A stretch of 64,000 nt of DNA, taken from contig DHVZ01000037.1 in the NCBI GenBank assembly GCA_002412925.1, forward strand, positions 38,879-102,878, read 5' to 3'. Under the pieces are notes generated by a model, which worked only from the letters and a program-made list of their open reading frames with translations, was not told where the DNA came from and ran no database searches. Positions 1 to 9,014 of the stretch are shown piece after piece. The DNA is from Anaerolineales bacterium UBA5195 (GTDB lineage Bacteria > Chloroflexota > Anaerolineae > Anaerolineales > Villigracilaceae). The first letter of the stretch is position 1; each line of letters starts with the position of its first letter. A program made the position numbers and the translations under genes.

Positions 1-59
1 GCGCGCTCATACCCCAAAATGCGGCACTCTTCACGAAAAACCCTGGAGATCCATTTAAT

Positions 60-2150
60 ATGAGCCACCCAATGAACAAACTCTCCTCAGCAACCTCACC
101 TTATCTCGTCCAGCATGCGAATAACCCGGTCAACTGGTATCCTTGGGGCGCCGAAGCGCTCGAATTAGCCCGCCGCACAGATCGACCTATCTTCCTGTCC
201 ATCGGCTACTCCGCCTGTCACTGGTGTCATGTCATGGCGCACGAATCCTTCGAGGACGAGTCCATCGCCGCCTTGATGAACGCGCACTTCGTCAATATCA
301 AGGTCGACCGCGAGGAACGTCCCGACCTGGACAGCCTTTACATGGCCGCCACCATGGCCATGACCGGTTCGGGCGGTTGGCCGATGTCTGTTTTCCTGAC
401 GCCCGATTTGCACCCGTTCTACGCGGGCACCTATTTCCCGCCCGCCCCGCGCCACAACCTGCCATCCTTCCAGGATTTACTCAGCTCCATCGCTCGGGCC
501 TGGCGTGAGGAGCGCGGAGAGATCGAAAGCGTCAGCCAGCGGGTCGCTGATCACCTCCGGCGCCAATCGGCCAGCCGGGGCAGCGACCTGGCTTTCAGCC
601 CGGAACTGCTCGACGGCGCGGCCAAACACCTCTACGAGAGTTACGACTGGGGTTATGGTGGCTGGGGCTCAGCGCCTAAATTCCCCCAACCAATGACGAT
701 CGAATTCCTGCTGGGGCACTCGCTGCTCACAAAAAGTAGCGATCCAACCTTAGCCAAGGCCGCCCTGCACGCCCTGCAGGCCATGGCGCGCGGTGGGATG
801 TACGATGTGGTCGGCGGCGGTTTTTCACGCTATTCCACCGACAACTTCTGGCGCGTGCCGCACTTCGAAAAAATGCTTTCCGATAACGCCCAGTTGATCC
901 GCGCCTACCTGCACGCCTATCAACTGACAAGAGAGCCTTCCTACCGGCGCGTTGCCGTGGAAAGCCTGGCTTTCGTCTATCGCGAACTGACCGGCCCCGA
1001 GGGTGGTTTTTACGCCTCGCTCGACGCCGATTCGGAGGGCGTCGAGGGCAAGTTCTATGTTTGGGAGGCCGCTGAAATCCAGTCTGCGCTGGGGGTTGAC
1101 TGGGAATTTTTCAAAACCGCTTATGGGATTACCGCGACCGGGAACTGGGAGGAAAAAACGGTTTTACAGCGCGCCCTGGATGACTCCACGCTGGCCGCAA
1201 AATTCCCTGGCCCGTCGGGCAGGGCGGGCCAACTACCCGGAGCCAAGGTCCTCGCCAAGTTGGCCGAGTGCCATTCCAAACTGCTCGCCGCCCGCGCCGC
1301 CCGCCCTCGCCCCAGCACCGACGACAAGGTCGTCACCGCCTGGAATGGATTGATGCTCTCCGCCTTTGCCGAGGCCGCACGCCTATTGGGGCCTGAGCAC
1401 CCGGATTCCGGAGAAGTCTCTTATCTCGAAGTGGCTACCCGCAATGCGGATTTTCTCCTGACAGCCCTGCGGCCAGATGGTCAACTCCGCCGCGCCTGGC
1501 GGAATGGGAAGCTCTCCGGCGAGGTCTTTCTCGAAGACTACGCCGCTCTGATCCTGGGACTGCTCGATCTGTACCAAACCGATTTCAACCTGCGCTGGTT
1601 CACCGCCGCTCAGGAACTGGCCGAAGAGCTGATCGCGCGTTTCCGCGACCCGGCTGGCGGCTTTTTCGATACTCCCGTCGACGGCGAAACCCTGATCGTG
1701 CGCCCCAAGGACTTGCAGGACAATGCCACGCCTTCAGGCAATGCCCTGGCCGCCGAAGCTCTCTTCAAGCTGGCCGCCTTCAGCGACCGACTCGATTACC
1801 GCGACCTGGCAGAAGCAGCCCTGCGGCTGGTGGCCGAACCTGCCCTGCGCTACCCAACCGCTTTTGGCCGCTGGCTCTCTGCCGCCGACTTTGCCCTGGC
1901 GCGAATCAAACAGGTAGCCATCCTCGGTGACCGGGGCGCACCCGAAACGCAGGAAATGCTGCGCGCTGTCCGCGAAAACTACCGTCCGCAGATGGTCGTT
2001 TCGTTCTCACCCTATCCCCCGCCCCAGGCTGCGCCCGCGCTGCTGGCAAACCGTCCATTGGTGGACAACAAGCCTTCCGCATATGTTTGTGAAGGCTTTA
2101 CCTGCCAAAAGCCGGTCACAACTGCTCTGGAACTGAAAACCCTGCTCTAA
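60..2150 (+). CDS. DUF255 thioredoxin-like protein (YyaL/SPATA20 family)
   Basis: A 696-residue protein with an N-terminal thioredoxin-like DUF255 domain carrying a CHWCHVM motif (Cys53 and Cys56), in the place of the thioredoxin CxxC. The remaining roughly 500 residues, with conserved GGWP, YAGTYFPP and HFEKML patches, match the six-hairpin glycosidase-like barrel of the YyaL/SPATA20 family. Length is typical for the family. The biochemical role of these proteins is not established; redox or sugar-related functions have been suggested only from the fold. A GGAG lies about 12 bases before the ATG, so the start is reasonable, although a second ATG four codons in is possible. It is convergent with htpG. 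Confidence 0.9.
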   Translation: MSHPMNKLSSATSPYLVQHANNPVNWYPWGAEALELARRTDRPIFLSIGYSACHWCHVMAHESFEDESIAALMNAHFVNIKVDREERPDLDSLYMAATMAMTGSGGWPMSVFLTPDLHPFYAGTYFPPAPRHNLPSFQDLLSSIARAWREERGEIESVSQRVADHLRRQSASRGSDLAFSPELLDGAAKHLYESYDWGYGGWGSAPKFPQPMTIEFLLGHSLLTKSSDPTLAKAALHALQAMARGGMYDVVGGGFSRYSTDNFWRVPHFEKMLSDNAQLIRAYLHAYQLTREPSYRRVAVESLAFVYRELTGPEGGFYASLDADSEGVEGKFYVWEAAEIQSALGVDWEFFKTAYGITATGNWEEKTVLQRALDDSTLAAKFPGPSGRAGQLPGAKVLAKLAECHSKLLAARAARPRPSTDDKVVTAWNGLMLSAFAEAARLLGPEHPDSGEVSYLEVATRNADFLLTALRPDGQLRRAWRNGKLSGEVFLEDYAALILGLLDLYQTDFNLRWFTAAQELAEELIARFRDPAGGFFDTPVDGETLIVRPKDLQDNATPSGNALAAEALFKLAAFSDRLDYRDLAEAALRLVAEPALRYPTAFGRWLSAADFALARIKQVAILGDRGAPETQEMLRAVRENYRPQMVVSFSPYPPPQAAPALLANRPLVDNKPSAYVCEGFTCQKPVTTALELKTLL

Positions 2151-2153
2151 AAC

Positions 2154-2188
2154 ACAAGGCCCGCCAGGCGCTTGCCAGCAGGCCTTGT
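2154..2188. terminator. Hairpin between convergent DUF255 and htpG genes
   Basis: An 8-bp inverted repeat ACAAGGCC / GGCCTTGT encloses a GC-rich loop that can fold further. There is no good T-tract on either side, so this may be a weak bidirectional terminator. Confidence 0.4.
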
Positions 2189-2215
2189 TGCCTCCATGGT
2201 GTCTTTCAAACTTGA

Positions 2216-4093
2216 CTAATGCTTCATCAAGGCAGCCTGCATGAGTTCCTGGATGCGCGAGGCCATACTCGATGGATCGGGATGCAAGCCCTCGACCAGG
2301 AGAGCACTGTCATAAATCTGTTCGATAATCAATTTCTGCAAATCCGAGGCCGGGTCCAATCCCAGCAGGTTTTTTAAAATCGGATGGGCCGGGTTCAATT
2401 CCAGGATTTTCTTGGGCACCTCATAATCCTTCCCAAGATATTTGTAAACACGCTGCATCTCGGGATTAAGACTTCCCTCGGGGTCCACCAGGCGGGCTAC
2501 CGATTGCGAAAGCCGTCCACTGCTGCGGACATCGACCACCCGCTCGCCCAATACCTGCTTGAACTGTTCAACCAGGGGTCCGAAATCGGCCTCCGCAATT
2601 TTCTCGGTTTCAGCCTGCTGAGCCTCAGGTTTTTCAACAACGCCATCTTCGGCCTGCGCCACGTTTTTCAGATCGAAATCCTTGTATTTACGCAGACCCA
2701 TCAACATGAAGGAATCAATCGGCGCGGTCAGCAGTAAAACTTCAATCCCCTGCGCCTGGAAATAATCCAGGTGCGGGCTGCGCAACACCGATTTCTCATC
2801 ATCACCAACCACAAAATAGATTGATTTTTGGTCCGCCTGCATTCGCCCGAGATAATCGTCCAATGAAGACCAATCCTCTGGATGCAGGTTGGTCTTGAAG
2901 CGCAGCAACGGGATAATTTTTTCCGCTTCAGCCGGACTGGTGGCCACACCCTGCTTCAAGAAGCCACCAAACTCTTTCCAAAAGATTCGGTATTTTTCGG
3001 CATCTGCTTTTGCCAGGCTTTCGAATTCTTTGAAAACCTGTCCGGTCAGGGCTTTTTTCAAACGCGCCATCAGGCCCGAAGCCTGAACGGTCTCCCGGGA
3101 AACATTCAACGGCAAATCTTCTGAATCGACCACCCCCTGGATAAAACGCAGGTACTCAGGCAATAAATCTTTTGAATATTCGTCGATCAGGATGTTCTTT
3201 GAGTACAACTTAAGCCCATCGTCTTTTCGCAGCGAAAAAACAGCCCGCTCAGATTTTCCAGGCAGGTAAAGCAAGGCATAGAGCTGCACTGGCGCATCGG
3301 TAACAAAGTGGATTTGCAAAAGCGGCTCTTCAAAATCGAGCGTCAACTGCCGGTAGAAATCCTGGTATTGTTCGTCGGTCACATCCTGCTTGGATTTGCG
3401 CCAGATGGCAGTTTGCTTGTTAACTTGCTCCTTTTCTTCGCCAACATAAATGGGAAAACCGATGTAGTCTGAGTGCTTACGAATTATCTCTTTCAGGCGA
3501 AAGTCGTTTGCGAATTCGGCAGTCTCTTCTTTGAGCTTGATCTCGATCAGCGTTCCTCGCTCAGGCATTTCAGCCGGCGCAACCTGGAAATTATCTTCGC
3601 CCGTTGCAAACCACGTCATCGGCTCGGCTTCTAACTGGAAGGAACGCGAAGTCACCTTGACCCACTCAGCCACCATGAATACCGAGTAAAAGCCGACCCC
3701 GAACCGGCCGATGACCTGGGCCAGGTCGCCTTTTTGCTCTTTGGCGGCTTCCAGGAATTTCCGCGCGCCCGATTGGGCAATCGTACCCAGGTTTTCAATC
3801 ACCTCATCCCGGGTCATGCCAATCCCCGTATCGCGGATCGTGATCATCCTGGCATCTTTGTCGGCCGAAACACGAATACACAGTTCGGCTTCCGGATCTA
3901 GGATGGCCTGGTTCGTGAGCATTTCAAAGCGTAAGCGATTGAGCGCATCAGAAGCGTTCGAAAGCAATTCACGCAAAAAAACTTCCTTGTCTTTATATAA
4001 GGAATGAATCAGAATGTTCAGCAGTTGCTTTGTTTCTGCTTTGAAAGAAAACGATTGGGCATTTTCCAAAGGAGGTTGGGTGGGGTTTTCCAT
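2216..4093 (-). CDS. htpG: Molecular chaperone HtpG (Hsp90)
   Basis: ATP-dependent cytosolic chaperone of the Hsp90 family, 625 residues, the usual bacterial length. The N-terminal GHKL ATPase is clear: SNASDALNRLR (the catalytic Glu and Mg-binding Asn helix), RDTGIGMT, and the lid motif GRFGVGFYS. The middle and C-terminal dimerization domains follow, with no C-terminal MEEVD as expected for bacteria. I place the start at the ATG giving MENPTQPP because GGAAGG sits just before it; an upstream in-frame start would add 15 residues without a ribosome site. The AT-rich leader has a possible TATACT -10. No CIRCE element is visible. Confidence 0.95.
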   Translation of the reverse strand: MENPTQPPLENAQSFSFKAETKQLLNILIHSLYKDKEVFLRELLSNASDALNRLRFEMLTNQAILDPEAELCIRVSADKDARMITIRDTGIGMTRDEVIENLGTIAQSGARKFLEAAKEQKGDLAQVIGRFGVGFYSVFMVAEWVKVTSRSFQLEAEPMTWFATGEDNFQVAPAEMPERGTLIEIKLKEETAEFANDFRLKEIIRKHSDYIGFPIYVGEEKEQVNKQTAIWRKSKQDVTDEQYQDFYRQLTLDFEEPLLQIHFVTDAPVQLYALLYLPGKSERAVFSLRKDDGLKLYSKNILIDEYSKDLLPEYLRFIQGVVDSEDLPLNVSRETVQASGLMARLKKALTGQVFKEFESLAKADAEKYRIFWKEFGGFLKQGVATSPAEAEKIIPLLRFKTNLHPEDWSSLDDYLGRMQADQKSIYFVVGDDEKSVLRSPHLDYFQAQGIEVLLLTAPIDSFMLMGLRKYKDFDLKNVAQAEDGVVEKPEAQQAETEKIAEADFGPLVEQFKQVLGERVVDVRSSGRLSQSVARLVDPEGSLNPEMQRVYKYLGKDYEVPKKILELNPAHPILKNLLGLDPASDLQKLIIEQIYDSALLVEGLHPDPSSMASRIQELMQAALMKH

Positions 4094-4185
4094 ATTTTCC
4101 TTCCAAGTATAGTTTTTATAACAAAATATTTTAGCCAACCGAAGTCAAAAGATAAAATGAGATTCGTTAGAGAATTATTAATACA

Positions 4186-4950
4186 TTAATCCAGCAAGAA
4201 CTCCAGGAGAATCTGATTAAAGGCGGCAAATTGATCGATGGCAACCGCATGACCAGCTTCTGGGATAACCACCTGCCGCGCACCGCAGATTCCCCCGGCC
4301 AGCATTCTCTGATGCGCGGGGGAAACCGTCGAATCGTTGGCCCCGGTGACGATCAGCGCAGGGACTTTGATCTCTTTCAAGCGTCTGCGCGAATTGAAAA
4401 ACCCCAGCGAGCGCATGGCCGCGCGATAAGCGCGCGGGTCAGCCGTGGCAATCTGTTCCATTGCCATCCGGCGCAGGGCCGCCTGTCCCGCTTCTGGAAA
4501 AACACGCCGCGCGACAAACTCGGACTGCTGCTTCAGTCCGAGCGTGTGGACGACCAACAGACGCCGGAAAAAATATCCCCATTGCGAAAGGGTTTCCGGG
4601 CGCAAAACGCTGAAGGTGCTCACCAAAACCAATTTGCGGACAAGCTGGGGGTAGTCAAGCACAAACTGCTGGGCGAGCACCCCACCCATTGACAGGCCAA
4701 CCAGGTGAACGGGGCCGATCCGCAATTCGCCCAGCAATCCGGCCAGGTCAGCTGCAACACGCTTGAAGCTCCAACCACGCCCGTCATAACGGGATTGTCC
4801 AAACCCCGGCGCGTCAGGGGCCAGGGGGCGCATCCCAACCTCGATCAAGGAGTCAAATTGCAAAGTCCAGGAAGAGGCGTTGGCGCCCAGCCCGTGCAGC
4901 AGGAGCACAGTTGGGGAGCCGGCAGGGTTTGGGTCAAGAAAAGATATCAT
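4186..4950 (-). CDS. Alpha/beta hydrolase
   Basis: Alpha/beta-hydrolase fold enzyme of about 254 residues. It shows the oxyanion-hole region LLHGLGAN, the nucleophile elbow GLSMGG (Ser), a late Asp in VTGANDSTV, and the catalytic His in EAGHAVAI. Substrate cannot be told; esterases, lyases and C-C hydrolases share this signature. The start giving MISFLDPN is preferred. A longer reading beginning 17 codons upstream would start inside the strong hairpin that ends the tatA transcript. No strong ribosome site is visible at either start. Confidence 0.85.
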   Translation of the reverse strand: MISFLDPNPAGSPTVLLLHGLGANASSWTLQFDSLIEVGMRPLAPDAPGFGQSRYDGRGWSFKRVAADLAGLLGELRIGPVHLVGLSMGGVLAQQFVLDYPQLVRKLVLVSTFSVLRPETLSQWGYFFRRLLVVHTLGLKQQSEFVARRVFPEAGQAALRRMAMEQIATADPRAYRAAMRSLGFFNSRRRLKEIKVPALIVTGANDSTVSPAHQRMLAGGICGARQVVIPEAGHAVAIDQFAAFNQILLEFLLD

Positions 4951-4972
4951 ATCATCAGCCCTGTTGCTTAAA

Positions 4973-5028
4973 TGCCACAAAAACCACAGAGGGCTTGACA
5001 TTCATCAAGCCCTGCGGTCCTTGTGGCA
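4973..5028 (-). terminator. Two-tier terminator hairpin downstream of tatA
   Basis: Outer arms TGCCACAA / TTGTGGCA and an inner perfect 8-bp stem GGGCTTGA / TCAAGCCC form a long hairpin just after the tatA stop codon. No T-run follows on the minus strand. It also argues against a hydrolase start within it. Confidence 0.7.
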
Positions 5029-5046
5029 TAGATAACCATCAAAGGC

Positions 5047-5226
5047 TTACTTAGCTTCGTCGGTCGGCGGCTTTGGTTCTTCGTCTTTCTTATCGCTGCC
5101 CAAATTATCCTTAAAAGACTTCAAACCGCTGCCCAACTCGCCCAGGATCTTGCCAAACCGACCCGGGCCAAACAGGACAATCACAATCACCAGCACGATC
5201 AGCAGTTCCGGTACACCAAATCGCAT
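5047..5226 (-). CDS. tatA: Sec-independent translocase protein TatA
   Basis: A 59-residue protein reading MRFGVPELLIVLVIVIVLFG and continuing PGRFGKILGELGSGLKSFKDNLG. This is the TatA/E plan: one short N-terminal membrane helix, the FGP hinge, an amphipathic helix, and an acidic/lysine-rich tail (DKKDEEPKPPTDEAK). TatA oligomers form the channel for folded twin-arginine precursors in the cytoplasmic membrane. Neither tatB nor tatC is adjacent, so the partner TatC must lie elsewhere. The start has an excellent AAGGAG five bases ahead. The 3' arm of an 11-bp hairpin touches that ribosome site. Confidence 0.9.
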   Translation of the reverse strand: MRFGVPELLIVLVIVIVLFGPGRFGKILGELGSGLKSFKDNLGSDKKDEEPKPPTDEAK

Positions 5227-5235
5227 AGGTACTCC

Positions 5236-5262
5236 TTTTACCAGGGGGTCTCCCTGGTAAAA
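5236..5262 (-). terminator. 11-bp hairpin between fabH and tatA, touching the tatA ribosome site
   Basis: Perfect stem TTTTACCAGGG / CCCTGGTAAAA with a 5-base loop. It can act as the terminator of the fabH transcript. Its final A residues form part of the tatA AAGGAG, so it could also modulate tatA translation. Confidence 0.65.
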
Positions 5263-5297
5263 AATATCATATCACAACCCTGAAAAACTGCCTACGC

Positions 5298-6401
5298 TTA
5301 GCCGCCGCGACCAAAGAGTAATTCTTCGAGCGCCCGCCAGATGCGCCGCAAGGTTGAACGGACACGCGCCCAGGGTTTGTACCACTCTGCGCTGATATAG
5401 TGCTCAGAAGGCAGCGGTCCACTCCATTCGGCAGCCAGCGCGCCCCAGGTCAGTCCGGCGCCGAATCCAACAAAAACAACCTTGTCGCCGGGCTGCAGCC
5501 TGCCGTTCTGAACCGCTTCTACTGTGGCAATCGGGATGGAGGCTGTGGAGGTGTTGCCATAGCGGTCCAAATTTATCATGAACTTTTCTATGGGAAGTTT
5601 CAGACCACGGGCGGCCGCATCGATAATCCGAAGGTTGGCCTGGTGCGGCACAACCAAATTGATGTCCTCGGTCTTCCAGCCCGATTTTTGAGCGGCTTCG
5701 TGCGTGGCCTGCGTCATGACGCGCGTGGCAAAGCGGAAGACCTCCTTGCCATCCATATGGATGAAGTGCATTCCGGTACGCAGGGTGATCTCGCTGGCGG
5801 GATTCGTGCTGCCGCTGGCAGGAATCGACAGGTAGTCTCCACCAGAACCGTCGGAGTGCATGACAGAACCCATCACCCCGCCGGGCTTTTCGCTCGCCTG
5901 CAGGATAAATGCCCCGGCCCCATCCCCGAACAGGATGCAGGTATTGCGGTCTTCCCAGTTGACGAAACGGGAAAGGGTCTCGGTGCCAATCACCAGCACA
6001 GTTTTGGCTGAACCCGAGCGGATGGCCTGCGCGCCCATATTCAGGCCGTAAATAAAGCCCGAACAGGCAGCCAGCAGGTCAAATGCGCCGGCATTGCTGG
6101 CGCCAAGCCTGTCCTGGATCAAACAGGCGGTAGCTGGAAAGATATATTCGGGCGAAGACGTCGAACAAATAATCAAATCCAGATCGGTGGGCAGCAGCCC
6201 GGCCAGCTTGAGCGCCTTAAAGGCTGCATCCGTTCCCAGGGAGGAGGAGGTTTCTCCTTCTCCGGCAATATAACGTTGATGGATGCCTGTCCGTTCACGG
6301 ATCCATTCGTCGTTTGTGGCGACAATCTTGCTCAAGTCGCTATTGGTCAGCACTTTCGCGGGGACAGACATTCCCCAGCCAGTGATATGTGCGTTAGGCA
6401 T
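5298..6401 (-). CDS. fabH: Beta-ketoacyl-ACP synthase III (FabH)
   Basis: Condenses acyl-CoA with malonyl-ACP to start type II fatty-acid synthesis. The thiolase-fold triad is visible: Cys113 in AACSGF, His253 in VPHQAN, Asn283 in YGNTS. At 367 residues it exceeds the usual 310-330 because of a basic, Trp/Arg-rich tail after the core ends at about residue 327. The start is supported by CAGGAG eight bases upstream. It follows fabF after 17 bases, so the two are almost certainly co-transcribed and form a fatty-acid initiation/elongation pair. Confidence 0.95.
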   Translation of the reverse strand: MPNAHITGWGMSVPAKVLTNSDLSKIVATNDEWIRERTGIHQRYIAGEGETSSSLGTDAAFKALKLAGLLPTDLDLIICSTSSPEYIFPATACLIQDRLGASNAGAFDLLAACSGFIYGLNMGAQAIRSGSAKTVLVIGTETLSRFVNWEDRNTCILFGDGAGAFILQASEKPGGVMGSVMHSDGSGGDYLSIPASGSTNPASEITLRTGMHFIHMDGKEVFRFATRVMTQATHEAAQKSGWKTEDINLVVPHQANLRIIDAAARGLKLPIEKFMINLDRYGNTSTASIPIATVEAVQNGRLQPGDKVVFVGFGAGLTWGALAAEWSGPLPSEHYISAEWYKPWARVRSTLRRIWRALEELLFGRGG

Positions 6402-6418
6402 AGGAATACTCCTGAGAG

Positions 6419-7660
6419 CTATTTTTCGAAGCGGCTAAGAACCAGGGTGGCGTTATGACCGCCAAAGCCAAAAGAGTTGGACATGATATGCCGGGGTTGC
6501 GCCTTGCGGGGCACGTTCGGCACATAATCCAGGTCACAGTTGGGGTCGGGGGTCTCGTAATTGATCGTCGGAGGCAAGATGTCCTGCTGGAAAATCTCGG
6601 CGCAAAACGCAGCTTCCAACGCGCCTGAAGCGCCAAGCAAATGCCCTGTCATCGATTTGGTCGACGAAATCGGGAGCTGATAAGCATAATCGCCAAACGC
6701 GGCCTTGATGGCGGCGGTCTCAGATTTATCGTTCAATGGCGTGGAGGTCCCGTGCGCGTTGATATAGTCGATCTCTCCCGGCTCAAGGCCCGCGTTCTCC
6801 AGCGCCAGTTTCATGCACAATTCCGCGCCCGCGCCGTTTTCGGCCGGGGCCGAAACGTGATAAGCATCATCAGTCGTTCCGTAACCTGAGATTTCGCACA
6901 GGATTATCGCGCCGCGCGCCTGTGCATGCTTGAGCGACTCGAGCACCAGCATCGCGCCGCCCTCGCCCATCACAAATCCATCGCGATTCTTGTCGAAAGG
7001 ACGCGAGGCCTTGAGGGGTTGATCGTTATACGTCGAGAGAGCGGTCATCACGTTCAGCCCGGCCATTGACACACTGACGATTGACGCTTCGGAACCGCCC
7101 GCCAGCATCACATCGGCAGAACCGCGGCGAATCATTTCGGCGGCTTCGCCAATGACATTCGAGCCGGTGGCACAAGCCGTGGCAATCGCCGCATTCGGGC
7201 CGCGCACCCCCAGGCGGATGGCAATTGTCCCGGCAGCGTTATCGGAGATCATCATCGGCACCAGGAAGGGACTGACTCGATCAGGGCCTTTTTCGCGCAG
7301 GATTTCCACCTGCTCGAGCAAGGTACCGATACCGCCAATGCCCGTGCCGACAATCACACCAATCCGGTCACGATCTTCGTCGGGCAGCGATAAACCGGCC
7401 TGTTCCACTGCCTCGTGAGTAGCGGCCACGGCGAACTGACAGAAACGATCCATGCGGCGGGCTTCTTTGGCGCCAAACAATGCGGCGGCATCGAAACCTT
7501 TGACTTCACAGGCAAAGCGGGTTTTATGACCCGAGGCATCGAAATGCGTAATTGGCCCTGCGCCCGATTTCCCGGCAAGCAGGGCAGACCAGGTATCTTT
7601 AAAATTATTTCCCAGCGGGCTGACGCAACCCAACCCGGTGACAACGACTCTTGTGCGCAT
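6419..7660 (-). CDS. fabF: Beta-ketoacyl-ACP synthase II (FabF)
   Basis: Elongating condensing enzyme of type II fatty-acid synthesis, 413 residues, standard length. The Cys-His-His triad is seen: Cys163 in TACATGS, His303 in NAHGTSTPLND, His340 in MTGHLLGASG. AGGAG precedes the ATG at good spacing. It is the first gene of a fabF-fabH pair. The 169-base leader holds a CCCCGC/GCGGGG hairpin (about 7709-7726) and the upstream scpB terminator. No acpP, fabD or fabG lies nearby. Confidence 0.95.
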   Translation of the reverse strand: MRTRVVVTGLGCVSPLGNNFKDTWSALLAGKSGAGPITHFDASGHKTRFACEVKGFDAAALFGAKEARRMDRFCQFAVAATHEAVEQAGLSLPDEDRDRIGVIVGTGIGGIGTLLEQVEILREKGPDRVSPFLVPMMISDNAAGTIAIRLGVRGPNAAIATACATGSNVIGEAAEMIRRGSADVMLAGGSEASIVSVSMAGLNVMTALSTYNDQPLKASRPFDKNRDGFVMGEGGAMLVLESLKHAQARGAIILCEISGYGTTDDAYHVSAPAENGAGAELCMKLALENAGLEPGEIDYINAHGTSTPLNDKSETAAIKAAFGDYAYQLPISSTKSMTGHLLGASGALEAAFCAEIFQQDILPPTINYETPDPNCDLDYVPNVPRKAQPRHIMSNSFGFGGHNATLVLSRFEK

Positions 7661-7752
7661 GTCTCACTCCTGATAAAAATAGGTTCATTGGGAATCTCTG
7701 CGGTAAGACCCCGCAAGATAGCGGGGCAGGCTTAAATCCTGGAGACCAAAAA

Positions 7753-7787
7753 AGTAACAGGACAAACGGCTGATTTGTCCTGTTACT
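7753..7787 (-). terminator. Intrinsic terminator of scpB
   Basis: A perfect 14-bp stem AGTAACAGGACAAA with a 7-base loop, followed on the minus strand by a run of six T residues: a textbook rho-independent terminator. Confidence 0.85.
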
Positions 7788-7829
7788 AAGGGTATAACAC
7801 GGCGATATAAAAAGGGATACGTGGGAAAC

Positions 7830-8387
7830 TCAGCCTTTGAGCAAATCCACATCCTTTTCAGGTTCTACTTGCAGATTCAGTGGGGGAAGTTCCGAGAGCG
7901 AATTCAGCCCAAAGTGCTGCAAAAACATGGGAGTTGTGCCAAACAGGATCGGTCGGCCGGGTCCTTCCGAACGCCCGACTTCCTGCAACAGGCCTTTGCT
8001 AAGCAGGCTTTTGAAAACACCGTCACTGTTGACGCCGCGAATCGCATCCACAGTCGGGCGCGTGACCGGCTGCTGATAGGCGATGATGGCCAGGGTTTCA
8101 AGGGCAGCGCGGCTCAAACGGCTGGTGGCTTCCAGGCCCAGGAAACGCTCAACCGGTTCGGCCAATTCTGCGGCCGTCGTTAGTTGGATGCGCCCGGCGT
8201 GTCTTTGCAAACGCAGGCCGCGGGTGCGGAGTTGTTCTTCCAGCTCCTCAAGGCCTTTTTCCACCGTGGTCACGTTCAAATCCAAGGCCACCGCCAGTTG
8301 GGATGGCGCAACCGGTTCGGCTGCCACAAACAACAGTCCTTCCAGCAAAGCTGGCAGGCTCAATTCAATTGGGGTCAAGTCGCTCAT
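7830..8387 (-). CDS. scpB: Segregation and condensation protein B (ScpB)
   Basis: Winged-helix kleisin-associated subunit of the SMC-ScpAB condensin, which compacts and segregates the chromosome. The 185 residues contain two winged helices. The family signature runs through ALETLAIIAYQQPVTRPTVD, then IRGVNSDGVFKSLLSKGLL and a GRPILFGTT turn. scpA, usually directly upstream, is absent; the upstream neighbour is a divergent lipoprotein gene. A GGAG lies about 10 bases before the ATG. It is terminated by the strong hairpin on its 3' side, separating it from fabF. Confidence 0.92.
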   Translation of the reverse strand: MSDLTPIELSLPALLEGLLFVAAEPVAPSQLAVALDLNVTTVEKGLEELEEQLRTRGLRLQRHAGRIQLTTAAELAEPVERFLGLEATSRLSRAALETLAIIAYQQPVTRPTVDAIRGVNSDGVFKSLLSKGLLQEVGRSEGPGRPILFGTTPMFLQHFGLNSLSELPPLNLQVEPEKDVDLLKG

Positions 8388-8395
8388 GCTATAAT
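8369..8395 (+). promoter_or_regulatory. Possible promoter of the 8.4-kb lipoprotein gene
   Basis: A perfect TATAAT (8390-8395) overlaps the scpB start region and faces the lipoprotein gene. The -35 (TTGGGG, 15-base spacer) is poor. Confidence 0.35.
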
Positions 8396-8430
8396 TGCTC
8401 CGCTTAAGTCAAATTTTTATTGGAGGCTCT

Positions 8431-9000
8431 ATGAAAAAAGCCGGGATGTTAATCACCCTGTCCGTCTTTACGCTGGCCCTGGCATCGCTGGCCTGCACAG
8501 TTTTCATCGGCGGACCAGCCTACCCGTCAGCGCCCATCGCCGTTTCGACAGAGGCAGTCAGCAGCCTCAACGACCAAATCCATGCTGCGCAAACCGCTGC
8601 GGCGCAGAATGGGGTTTTAGCCCTGACCGTTACTGAAACCCAGCTTACTTCGCTTTTGGCAGCGAAACTGGCGGCCCAGACGGATCCATTCCTGCGCGAC
8701 CCGCAGGTTTATCTGCGCAACAACGAGATCCAAGTTTACGGAAAAGCTCGACAGGGTGGTCTTGAAGCGAATGTGCGCATTATTCTTTCGGCCAGCATCG
8801 ACGCGGAAGGGAAACCCCTGATCGCGGTGACCTCGGTGAATTTTGGACCACTTCCTGCGCCTGAAGGATTGAACAAAACCATCAGCGCATTTATCGCCGA
8901 GGCGTTTACCGGCATGCTCGGGCCTGCCGCTTTCGGTCTGCGTCTCGAAAGCATCACCATTGCCGATGGAGTAATGACGTTGGCCGGCCGGGTTAAGTAG
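8431..9000 (+). CDS. Putative lipoprotein, possible lipid-binding fold
   Basis: A 189-residue exported lipoprotein. A Lys-Lys N-terminus and hydrophobic stretch end in the lipobox SLAC, so the Cys would be lipidated and the protein anchored on the outer face of the membrane. The mature part alternates beta segments (LALTVTETQLTSLLAAKL, then VYLRNNEIQVYGK and an IPxTSVNFGPLP-like stretch), resembling DUF2140/LmeA-like lipid-binding proteins. That relation is a guess from pattern, not a match. TTGGAGG precedes the ATG. The G5 lipoprotein follows after 14 bases, so they may act together at the cell surface. Confidence 0.75.
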   Translation: MKKAGMLITLSVFTLALASLACTVFIGGPAYPSAPIAVSTEAVSSLNDQIHAAQTAAAQNGVLALTVTETQLTSLLAAKLAAQTDPFLRDPQVYLRNNEIQVYGKARQGGLEANVRIILSASIDAEGKPLIAVTSVNFGPLPAPEGLNKTISAFIAEAFTGMLGPAAFGLRLESITIADGVMTLAGRVK

Positions 9001-9014
9001 GGCGATTATACCAA

